A stretch of DNA of 64,000 nt from Haliscomenobacter sp965225875 (lineage in GTDB: Bacteria > Bacteroidota > Bacteroidia > Chitinophagales > Saprospiraceae). The translations under genes were made by a program, and so were the position numbers. Positions 49,762-57,190 of this stretch are shown here, one piece after another. Below the pieces are notes generated by a model that was not told where the DNA came from, ran no database searches, and saw only the letters and a list, made by a program, of their open reading frames with translations. The DNA lies in NCBI RefSeq assembly GCF_965225875.1, contig NZ_CBDDBS010000001.1:496001-560000 (forward strand), read 5' to 3'. Position 1 is the stretch's first letter, and each line of letters begins with the position of its first letter.

Positions 49762-51159
49762 ATGTTCCTATCCATCACCACAACCCAACACCCAGCCACC
49801 AACCTAGGCTACCTGCTCCACAAGCATCCCGATAAAGTTCAAACCTTCAGCACTGCAGGAGGCAAGGCTCACGTATTTTTCCCGGAGGCTACCGATGAGC
49901 GTTGTACCGCCGTATTGTTGCTGGACATCGACCCCGTTGAGTTGGTGCGTAGCCTCAAAGTACCCGGCGAAAGCCGCATGTTGCAGCACTACGTCAACGA
50001 TCGGCCATACGTAGCTTCGTCCTTCACCAGCTCGGCCATCTCCAATGTTTATTCCTCCGCGCTCAATGGCCGCTGTGAGGACAAACCCGAATGGATCGGT
50101 ATCCCTTTGGCCCTGGAAGCAAAAATTCCCGCACTAAAGGTAAAAGGAGGCCTGGGTTTGTTGGAGCGGATCTTTCAGCCTTTGGGTTATACCTTGCAAG
50201 CCGAGCGGCAGCCATTGGATGAGCAGTTCCCGGAATGGGGCGAAAGTTCCTATTTCAGCATTACTTTACAGCACAACATCTCCTTACAGCAACTCTTGCA
50301 ACACTTGTACGTCTTGCTACCCGTGTTTGACTACGAGCGGCACTACTACATTTCCAGCAACGACATTGAGGTCTTGTTGAAAAAAGGGGAAAGCTGGCTC
50401 AAGGACCACCCCGAACGGGAGTTCATTGTACGCCGCTACCTGAACCATTCCTCTTTGATCAAAATGGCACTAGCACGTTTTATAGAAGAAGATGGAAATG
50501 AAAGCGCCGAACTTGAACCCGAGCCAATCAATCTCGAAGTAGAAGAAGAACGCCTCACTTTGCACCAACAACGCTTGAATGCCGCGCTGGAAGTGCTCAA
50601 AACTTCTGGCGCCAAGTCGGTGCTTGACCTGGGCTGTGGCGAAGGCCGTTTGTTAAAAATGCTGCTGCGCGAAGGGCAATTTACGCGAATTTTGGGCGCG
50701 GATGTATCCTTTCAAGTACTCCAAGTCGCTACCCGTCGCCTGTATTTGAAGGACATGACGCCCAAACAAAAAGAGCGGATTGAGCTGATCCAAAGTGCCC
50801 TCACCTACCGCGATCGCCGCATGGTCGGTTTTGATGCAGCTGCCCTGATCGAGGTGATTGAACACCTGGATTTGGAACGTTTGCCTGCGCTGGAGCGGGC
50901 GGTATTTGAGTTTGCGCGCCCGACTACCGTGGTGGTCACTACGCCTAACCGCGAGTACAACGCCCACTACGCTATGCCCGAAGACAAATTCCGGCACGGC
51001 GATCACCGCTTTGAATGGACCCGGCAGGAATTTGCTGAATGGGTTCAAAAGGTCGGTGACCAGTTTGGGTATACCGCTAGCATCGAAGGCATTGGCGAAG
51101 AGGATCCGAATTGGGGCGCGGCTTCCCAAATGGCTGTGTTTACGCGGAGTGTGGATTGA
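49762..51159 (+). CDS. hen1: 3'-terminal RNA ribose 2'-O-methyltransferase Hen1
   Basis: A 465-residue bacterial Hen1. The N-terminal ~240 residues are the Hen1-specific domain that stimulates RNA ligation (NLGYLLHKHPDKVQTFSTAG, VNDRPYVASSFTSSAISNVY). The C-terminal methyltransferase has the SAM motif SVLDLGCGEGRLLKML and the metal-binding EVIEHLDLERLPAL with PNREYNAHY and FRHGDHRFEWT. It 2'-O-methylates the 3' end of cleaved tRNA before Pnkp ligates it, blocking recleavage by ribotoxins. Pnkp starts 32 bp later. Confidence 0.95.
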   Translation: MFLSITTTQHPATNLGYLLHKHPDKVQTFSTAGGKAHVFFPEATDERCTAVLLLDIDPVELVRSLKVPGESRMLQHYVNDRPYVASSFTSSAISNVYSSALNGRCEDKPEWIGIPLALEAKIPALKVKGGLGLLERIFQPLGYTLQAERQPLDEQFPEWGESSYFSITLQHNISLQQLLQHLYVLLPVFDYERHYYISSNDIEVLLKKGESWLKDHPEREFIVRRYLNHSSLIKMALARFIEEDGNESAELEPEPINLEVEEERLTLHQQRLNAALEVLKTSGAKSVLDLGCGEGRLLKMLLREGQFTRILGADVSFQVLQVATRRLYLKDMTPKQKERIELIQSALTYRDRRMVGFDAAALIEVIEHLDLERLPALERAVFEFARPTTVVVTTPNREYNAHYAMPEDKFRHGDHRFEWTRQEFAEWVQKVGDQFGYTASIEGIGEEDPNWGAASQMAVFTRSVD

Positions 51160-51191
51160 ATACTTTTTGATTTTCATCATAAAATGAAAGC

Positions 51192-53801
51192 ATGAAAAAC
51201 CCCGAAGAACTAAAAAAACCACGGCCCATACCCGGCCAACTCGACATACCCGAACTCGCCCTCGTTGTTCTCATTGGGGCGAGTAGCTCCGGCAAATCAA
51301 CTTTTGCCCGGCAACATTTTCGCCCAACTGAAATTGTCTCCTCTGACTATTGTCGTGCCCTGGTGGCCGATAGCGAAAACGCACTGAACGTCAACGACGA
51401 CGCCTTTGAAGTGTTGCACCTCATTGTGGCCAAACGCCTCAAACAAGGCAAGCTGACGGTAGTGGACGCCACCAATGTACAACCCGAAGCCCGCAAATCC
51501 CTGCTGGCTCTGGCCCGTCAATACCACGTCCTAGCCGTAGCCATTGTGCTCAACCTGCCAGAGAAACTCTTGTTCGAGCGCCACGAGCAGCGCAGTGACC
51601 GCGATTTTGGCATACACGTCATCCGCAACCAACGCCGGGACTTGCAACGCTCTTTGAGCTTTTTGCGCAAGGATGGTTTTCGGTATACTTACATTCTGGA
51701 TAGCCTGGAGGATATTGCGGCAGTGCAAATTCGTCGCACGCCCAGTTGGAGTGATTTTAGCCAAATCAAAGGGCCTTTCGACATCATTGGCGACGTACAC
51801 GGCTGTTTTGACGAGCTGCAATTGCTGCTGGAAAAAATGGAATACCGGATTGAGCGTCAAGATCCCAGTTTGGACTATGGTTTCAAAGTGACTCCGCCCG
51901 CCGGCCGACAAGCCATTTTTGTTGGTGACCTCGTAGATCGTGGCCCCAAATCACCAGAGGTATTGCGCCTGGTGATGAGTATGGTTAAAAACCAACAGGC
52001 CTGGTGTGTACCCGGCAACCACGATGACAAACTGCTGCGCAAACTAAAAGGCAAGGATGTACAAGTACGCCACGGCCTGGCAGAAACCCTGGAACAGCTG
52101 GCCGATGAGCCCATCGAATTTGTACACGAACTGCGTGGCTTCTTGGATGGCTTGGTCAGTCACCTGGTTTTTGATGAGGGGAAATTGGTGGTCGCTCACG
52201 CGGGCTTGCGGGAGGAAATGCAGGGACGTGCCAGTGGTGCTGTTCGGTCTTTTTGCCTTTATGGCGAAACAACCGGCGAAACCGACGAGTTTGGTCTGCC
52301 CGTACGCTACAACTGGGCCGCGGAATACAAAGGGAAAGCGATGGTTGTCTTTGGACACACGCCCGTACCCGACGCCGAATGGCTGAACAACACCATCGAC
52401 ATCGATACCGGTTGTGTTTTCGGCGGTGGTTTGACGGCCTTGCGCTACCCTGAAAAAAAATTGGTTACCATACCCGCTTTGCAGGAATACTACAAACCAA
52501 GCCGCCCGATCCAGCGCAGCAATGCCGTGATGAGTGTTAGTGCTCAACACGCCAACGACGACATGCTGGATATGGCCGATGTCAGTGGTCGCCGCTTCAT
52601 CGAGACCCGTTACGACAAGAAAATTCTGATCAAGGAGGAAAACTCCATTGCTGCCCTGGAAGTAATGTCGCGTTTTGCCATCAATCCAAAGTGGCTGATT
52701 TACCTGCCGCCTACCATGTCACCTACCGAAACGAGTGCCCTGCCCGACTTGTTGGAACACCCACTGGAAGGTTTTGCTTATTACCGCAAAATGGGGGTAA
52801 CCGAGTTGATCTGTGAAGAAAAACACATGGGCTCTCGGGCGGTGGTCATTGTTTGCCAAACCAAAGAAGTCGCTACCCGCCGTTTTGGGCTAATCCAAGG
52901 TGGCCTGGGCGTATGTTATACCCGTACAGGGCGCGCTTTTTTTGATGACAAAAACCTGGAAGCTGCTTTCATCCAACGGGTTAACGCAGCCCTAACCCAG
53001 AGTGATTTTTGGGAAAAACATGAAACCGATTGGGTTTGTCTGGACTGTGAGTTGATGCCCTGGTCGGCCAAAGCCCAGGAGTTGATCAAAAACCAATACG
53101 CCAGTTTGCACGCAGCGGGTACAGCTTCGATGCAGGTACTTCAATCCGCTTTTACGCTAGGGAATACGCGGAATTTGCCGCTGGAAGATTTGCAAACCCG
53201 ATATACCGATCGAGCTGAGGCCATCGAAAAGTACACCCAGGCTTATCGCAACTATTGCCGTCCGGTTGATGGGTTGAAGGGTTTAGTATTGGCACCTTTT
53301 CACATTTTGGCTACCGAAGGACGAGTACATTCCGGACAAGATCACTTGTGGCACATGGAGGAAATCGCCAGTTTTTGCGCCGCCGATCCTGAGTTGCTAT
53401 TGGCCACACCATACCAGCTGGTCAATCTGGACGACGAAGCCTCGGTCACTGCCGCCATTGACTGGTGGTCGGAGCTCACTGCTCGTGGACAGGAAGGGAT
53501 GGTCATCAAACCCCGTCAATTCCTCACCCGGCTCGAAGATGGCTTTGTACAACCTGCCATCAAGTGTCGGGGCCGCGAGTACTTGCGCATCATCTACGGG
53601 CCGGAATACGACCACCCCGAGCAGATTCAGAAGCTAAAAAGCCGGGGACTGGGGCACAAACGTTCGCTGGCTATCCGGGAATTTACCCTGGGAATGGAGG
53701 CCCTTGAGCGTTTTGTGGCGAAGGAGCCATTGCGCAAAACGCATGAATGTGTGTTTGGGGTTTTGGCATTGGAGAGTGAAGAGGTGGATCCGAGGCTGTA
53801 A
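51192..53801 (+). CDS. pnkp: Polynucleotide kinase-phosphatase/ligase Pnkp
   Basis: An 869-residue three-enzyme protein. Kinase: P-loop IGASSSGKSTFARQH (~29-37) with ERHEQRSDRDFG. 2',3' phosphatase: DIIGDVHGCFDEL (~198-210), GDLVDRGPKS, PGNHDDK and FGHTPVPD. Adenylyltransferase (ligase): nucleotidyl Lys K544 in ICEEKHMGSRAVV, and GMVIKPRQFL near the end. Pnkp with Hen1 repairs RNA cut by ribotoxins (tRNA anticodon nucleases). All three active centres are intact. A 50-bp degenerate copy of its 3' coding region lies at 55867-55916. Confidence 0.95.
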   Translation: MKNPEELKKPRPIPGQLDIPELALVVLIGASSSGKSTFARQHFRPTEIVSSDYCRALVADSENALNVNDDAFEVLHLIVAKRLKQGKLTVVDATNVQPEARKSLLALARQYHVLAVAIVLNLPEKLLFERHEQRSDRDFGIHVIRNQRRDLQRSLSFLRKDGFRYTYILDSLEDIAAVQIRRTPSWSDFSQIKGPFDIIGDVHGCFDELQLLLEKMEYRIERQDPSLDYGFKVTPPAGRQAIFVGDLVDRGPKSPEVLRLVMSMVKNQQAWCVPGNHDDKLLRKLKGKDVQVRHGLAETLEQLADEPIEFVHELRGFLDGLVSHLVFDEGKLVVAHAGLREEMQGRASGAVRSFCLYGETTGETDEFGLPVRYNWAAEYKGKAMVVFGHTPVPDAEWLNNTIDIDTGCVFGGGLTALRYPEKKLVTIPALQEYYKPSRPIQRSNAVMSVSAQHANDDMLDMADVSGRRFIETRYDKKILIKEENSIAALEVMSRFAINPKWLIYLPPTMSPTETSALPDLLEHPLEGFAYYRKMGVTELICEEKHMGSRAVVIVCQTKEVATRRFGLIQGGLGVCYTRTGRAFFDDKNLEAAFIQRVNAALTQSDFWEKHETDWVCLDCELMPWSAKAQELIKNQYASLHAAGTASMQVLQSAFTLGNTRNLPLEDLQTRYTDRAEAIEKYTQAYRNYCRPVDGLKGLVLAPFHILATEGRVHSGQDHLWHMEEIASFCAADPELLLATPYQLVNLDDEASVTAAIDWWSELTARGQEGMVIKPRQFLTRLEDGFVQPAIKCRGREYLRIIYGPEYDHPEQIQKLKSRGLGHKRSLAIREFTLGMEALERFVAKEPLRKTHECVFGVLALESEEVDPRL

Positions 53802-53870
53802 AAGTATATAGATTAGAATTGTGGCAATTTGATTGCCAAATAATTAGAAACATATGCAGTATCTGAAACC

Positions 53871-53959
53871 CCGCCCCGAAAGTTTTAGACTTTCGGGGCG
53901 GTCGAGCAACGCACTTTTCGTTGCTTTACCTCCCCGAAGGTTTGAAACCTTCGGGGAGG
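53871..53959. terminator. Three-hairpin bidirectional terminator
   Basis: Three consecutive hairpins: ccgccccgaaag...ctttcggggcgg (53871-53901), gcaacg...cgttgc (~53906-53924) and cctccccgaagg...ccttcggggagg (53929-53959). The first and third share the ccccgaa/ttcgggg core. Located between convergent Pnkp and the DUF1772-like gene. Confidence 0.8.
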
Positions 53960-54021
53960 GGTTCTAGATTTGCGCACAAATTCTTGATTTTCAAATCATA
54001 TGAATCCTAATCAAGAATTCA

Positions 54022-54498
54022 TTACTGGATTTTCTCCCCAGGTTTGAATGCCCCAGCATACAAATAAGCCGCAATGACCATAATAACTCCCAATCTGACC
54101 AGGCTCAGGTTTTCCCAGCGCGTGCCTCGATTGGTCAATTGCTGGTTTACTTCTGCAGAGAAAGGTGTTTGAGTTAAATCGAGCAATTCTGGCACAAAAT
54201 AGGTGAAGGTAGCAATCAAGACCACCACATATCCTACGACAGCAAACAACACATGCTTTTTACGTGCTGTTTTCCAGGACATGAAGAGGCTAATTAGGAA
54301 CACTAGCAGTGTCAATGGATGGATGTTCATCCAGAAAGGTGCCGAGTTCAAGCCATACTCGCCTTGAAACATGGCCAGGGAAGCTGGTATAGCTGCAAAG
54401 GCATGAGGCCAAATTGCAATATGCTCATAAATAGCAGCGCCAATGATCAGCGTAAAAAGGAAACAGGAAAGACCGTACAGAAAATTTTTAATAGTCAT
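54022..54498 (-). CDS. Small four-helix membrane protein (DUF1772-like)
   Basis: A 158-residue protein with four hydrophobic segments (FLYGLSCFLFTLIIGAAIYE, LTLLVFLISLFMSW, VLFAVVGYVVVLIATFTYFV, LGVIMVIAAYLYAGAF). A resemblance to the DUF1772 family (anthrone-oxygenase-like) is from memory and weak. It is 24 bp behind the cupin gene, so both form one unit under the TetR-type regulator. Confidence 0.6.
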   Translation of the reverse strand: MTIKNFLYGLSCFLFTLIIGAAIYEHIAIWPHAFAAIPASLAMFQGEYGLNSAPFWMNIHPLTLLVFLISLFMSWKTARKKHVLFAVVGYVVVLIATFTYFVPELLDLTQTPFSAEVNQQLTNRGTRWENLSLVRLGVIMVIAAYLYAGAFKPGEKIQ

Positions 54499-54522
54499 GA
54501 TTTTAGGTGTTTGATGGGTGAT

Positions 54523-55083
54523 TCATTTAAGTGGGGCAGGGGCATTGGCAAAATGCTTGTACTTGCCCAGGATTTTTCCAATAGAAACGATGATAGGCAT
54601 CACTACTTTTTTTACAAAAGTGGGGATAACCATTAAGTCGTATTCAGTCCGATAACGAGTGATCAGATAGGCGGTGTCAAAAGGGTCGCCAGCATGTTTG
54701 CCCGCTTTGTCCATTGAAGCATAAACTGCGGCGAGGTAAAAATCAAGGCTATTGGCTGGTTTTACCCAACCTTCACAACGTAGTGGAGTGTCTCCAGCAT
54801 TCCAGAAGCGGTGTACGTCTCCTCTTTTGAATAAAGCAGCTTCACCTGGGTTGGCTATTCTTTCCGGCTCGCCGCTGGATTGATAACCCATCGTTCCTTC
54901 GACAACTTTGAGGTATTCATCCTGCAAAAAGTGTACATGAAAGGGAGGGCCACTGCCTGGAGCTACTTCGTTTTCAACGAGCATCATTTCGATGCCATCC
55001 TGATCAATCAGGCGTTCCTTAAAAACAATTACTTCGCCCGAGAAATTCTGGATTTTGTGGGGCAATTTGAAAGGGTACTGCAT
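54523..55083 (-). CDS. Cupin-domain protein controlled by a divergent TetR gene
   Basis: About 186 residues from ATG 55081-55083. The cupin has metal ligands in SGPPFHVHFLQDEYLKVVEG (two His, Glu) and KRGDVHRFWNAG (His). The C-terminal ~70 residues (YLITRYRTEYDLMVIPTFVK) form an additional helical part. First gene of a two-gene operon with a well-defined promoter (-33 tttg, 20-bp spacer, -7 TAATTTTG on the minus strand) overlapped by a TetR operator. Substrate unknown. Confidence 0.82.
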   Translation of the reverse strand: MQYPFKLPHKIQNFSGEVIVFKERLIDQDGIEMMLVENEVAPGSGPPFHVHFLQDEYLKVVEGTMGYQSSGEPERIANPGEAALFKRGDVHRFWNAGDTPLRCEGWVKPANSLDFYLAAVYASMDKAGKHAGDPFDTAYLITRYRTEYDLMVIPTFVKKVVMPIIVSIGKILGKYKHFANAPAPLK

Positions 55084-55104
55084 AGGTGTTGATTTTATTT
55101 GCAG

Positions 55105-55157
55105 CAAAATTAGTACATTGTACTATTTAATGCAAATAAATTTAGTACATTGTGCTA
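55105..55157. promoter_or_regulatory. Twin TetR operators over a divergent promoter
   Basis: TAGTACATTGTACTA (55111-55125) is a perfect palindrome, and TAGTACATTGTGCTA (55143-55157) differs at one position; the centres are 32 bp apart (about three helical turns). On the minus strand, -7 TAATTTTG (55105-55112) and -33 TTTG (55133-55136) are 20 bp apart. Operator 1 overlaps the -7 element and spacer; operator 2 lies directly before the tetR ATG (55165). Ligand release would derepress both directions. Confidence 0.85.
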
Positions 55158-55164
55158 AAAAAAC

Positions 55165-55770
55165 ATGAACACCAAAGGCAAGATATTAGAAAAATCACTT
55201 GAACTCTTTAACCATCAAGGAGTTCACAATGTTGGTGTACGTGACATTGCCCGAGCTTTAGAGATTAGTCCAGGCAATATGTCTTACCATTTTCCTAAAA
55301 AAGAGGATGTTATTTTGGCATTAATGGAAAAAATGTCAGAAGGAAACAACATTTGTTTTGATGCTTATGCCCTAAATGAGCCTTCATTGCAATCCTTTAT
55401 TGCCTTATATGAGGGGCTATTTACCAACCAATATGCGTATAGAGGTCTGCTAATTGGAAATACCGAGTTTGAAGAAGTACTCAGGAAGCGGTATGCGTAT
55501 ACAAAAACCTATGAAAAACGGGTAACTCAGCTCAACAACATTCTGATCGGACTACGTAGTAAAGGTGTATTGCAATTATCGGAGCCCGATCAGGAAATGT
55601 TTTTGTCGTTTTTGGCCTTTTTGGGTCGCTCCTGGATTCATGAATCGTTCATTTACCAACAGGATACTTCGGCAAAAGAAATCATTCAGCACTATATCAA
55701 GCTCCTCAAATGGCAACTTTCTTTGATCGCTACGGAAAAAGGGAAACTGCAGTTGGCACAATTGGCTTGA
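55165..55770 (+). CDS. TetR/AcrR-family repressor
   Basis: A 201-residue regulator. The N-terminal HTH is typical: GKILEKSLELFNHQGVHNVG, VRDIARALEISPGNMSYHFP then KKEDVILALMEKM. The rest is a helical ligand-binding domain. It is divergent from the cupin/membrane-protein operon, with two near-identical operators in the 81-bp gap, so it represses that operon and itself. Confidence 0.92.
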   Translation: MNTKGKILEKSLELFNHQGVHNVGVRDIARALEISPGNMSYHFPKKEDVILALMEKMSEGNNICFDAYALNEPSLQSFIALYEGLFTNQYAYRGLLIGNTEFEEVLRKRYAYTKTYEKRVTQLNNILIGLRSKGVLQLSEPDQEMFLSFLAFLGRSWIHESFIYQQDTSAKEIIQHYIKLLKWQLSLIATEKGKLQLAQLA

Positions 55771-55778
55771 ACATTTTC

Positions 55779-55847
55779 TACCGCACCAAGGTCACATTTC
55801 CCTTAAACATCAACGGCTCATGATCCAATAATCTCAACTTCTGCGAC
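55779..55847 (-). pseudogene. Fragment of a T9SS sorting-domain gene 3' end
   Basis: This 69-nt stretch aligns with 57192-57259, the 3' end of the large T9SS gene, at about 59 of 69 positions counted by eye, in the same orientation. One extra base breaks the frame, but MFKGNVTLVR and the stop are still legible on the minus strand (compare IFKGDVTLVR). It has no upstream coding sequence. Confidence 0.75.
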
Positions 55848-55866
55848 ATTGGCGTATGTTACCCCG

Positions 55867-55916
55867 TGTCGGGGGCGCGAGTACTTGAGCATTATCTCCA
55901 GGTCGGAATACGACCC
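55867..55916 (+). pseudogene. Fragment of a pnkp gene
   Basis: This 50-nt segment aligns with 53565-53614 inside pnkp with about six mismatches. It reads CRGREYLSIISRSEYD, against CRGREYLRIIYGPEYD in intact Pnkp. No other Pnkp sequence surrounds it. It lies 20 bp after the T9SS-gene fragment. Confidence 0.75.
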
Positions 55917-55922
55917 ACTTCT

Positions 55923-57068
55923 TTACAATATTTCATTGAATTCCAATCGTTCACCATCAGGTCCTTCAATGTTGAAGTATTTGCAACCATTTTCCCAGAA
56001 GGGTAAAAGCACAGGTCCTGGTTCTATAATTTTGTAATTGTGGGCCTTTAAAGTTGCATATACCTTGTCTATTTCTTTTACATCGAAGGCAATGTGATCG
56101 ATATGTCCATTTTTGCGGTTTTTAATTTCTGTGAGCTCCGGTTCAGGCATCTGATATATTTCAATGGTAACGGAACCTCTTTTCATCATAGCAACTTTAC
56201 CTTCATTACCATGGTGTATAAAAGTAGTCCCCATTACTTCTTTAAATCCTAAACCTTTATAAAATGTTTTTGAAGTTTCAAGGTCTGCAACGGGGATGCC
56301 CACATGTTGAATTTGGGTGAATTGCACCAAATTTTCATCTTTATCCCTGAAACAAGCAAAAGAATCACCTTTCACCATCCATGAAAACCCGAAGCACTCA
56401 ACAGCAACAAACTCCATCCAAAAGATAAAACTTGATTTATGGCACCAATCGGGATAATACACATTGCCTAAAAAAGCAACCAAAATTGCCAAAACAATCA
56501 ATACGCCACAGCCCTGATAAATTATATTCCTGAGTCTTTTTTTCGGCCCTCTTTCCTTTCCTTTTAGTTTTGATTTTGTGAATAAAAAAAAGGACATAAC
56601 TGCAAGACAAAGCAAAAAAAGGCCTGCCGAAATAAAATGAATCTTTTCTCTAAATGGCTGTTCTTTCCAGGTAGTTACAACGCAATTATTGGTTGAGGTG
56701 CAAGATTCACAGACCAAATTGTTGGTTGGAAACAAAACCACACACATGGCAAAAATCCCGGCAAATAAGGAAAAATAAAAATCCACTGGTTCTTTTCCTT
56801 TATAAATGATCAGAAATACCGCCAATAAACTAAGTGTGATTACAAAAATGCTGCTCGCATGAGTAAAGTAGTAGTGGCTAATAGAAGGCAAAGGATAGAT
56901 GATATTATTGTACCACAAAATCATTGCCCATAATAAAAGGGGTAGCAACATCCCCAAAATGCCGATTACTTTTCTGAGTGTATAACTACTTGAAATCCAC
57001 AAACTATCATCATCAATAAAATCCAGTTGCAGGTATTGATTAACCTTGGCTTGAATTGAATTTTTCAT
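55923..57068 (-). CDS. Membrane-domain/VOC fusion protein, AT-rich
   Basis: About 381 residues from ATG 57066-57068. Residues ~30-255 contain six to seven hydrophobic helices (GILGMLLPLLLWAMILWYNN, IFVITLSLLAVFLIIYKG, YQGCGVLIVLAILVAFLG), with Cys-rich NNLVCESCTSTNNCV in a loop. Residues ~262-381 are a VOC (glyoxalase/bleomycin-resistance) domain: IQHVGIPVADLETSKTFYKG, HIDHIAFDVKEIDKVYATLK and GPDGERLEFNEIL. Such an in-frame fusion is uncommon. The gene is clearly AT-richer than its neighbours and is bordered by gene fragments, suggesting transfer. Alternatively two genes were joined. Confidence 0.75.
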   Translation of the reverse strand: MKNSIQAKVNQYLQLDFIDDDSLWISSSYTLRKVIGILGMLLPLLLWAMILWYNNIIYPLPSISHYYFTHASSIFVITLSLLAVFLIIYKGKEPVDFYFSLFAGIFAMCVVLFPTNNLVCESCTSTNNCVVTTWKEQPFREKIHFISAGLFLLCLAVMSFFLFTKSKLKGKERGPKKRLRNIIYQGCGVLIVLAILVAFLGNVYYPDWCHKSSFIFWMEFVAVECFGFSWMVKGDSFACFRDKDENLVQFTQIQHVGIPVADLETSKTFYKGLGFKEVMGTTFIHHGNEGKVAMMKRGSVTIEIYQMPEPELTEIKNRKNGHIDHIAFDVKEIDKVYATLKAHNYKIIEPGPVLLPFWENGCKYFNIEGPDGERLEFNEIL

Positions 57069-57095
57069 TGGCAAAGGGTTTGTTGATAATTGGAT

Positions 57096-57136
57096 AGAAA
57101 AGTCTATTCAATTACTTATACAACATAGACTTTTCT
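57096..57136. repeat. Hairpin upstream of the membrane-VOC gene
   Basis: agaaaagtctat (57096-57107) pairs perfectly with atagacttttct (57125-57136); ttggca (57068-57073) and tgccaa (57139-57144) extend the stem. It lies 28 bp upstream of the ATG in the minus-strand transcript and could act as a leader structure, or terminate read-through from the T9SS gene. Confidence 0.6.
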
Positions 57137-57190
57137 AATGCCAAAATAGAACAAAATCTTAAAAAATCCAATGGAAGCCAAGGTTAACCC

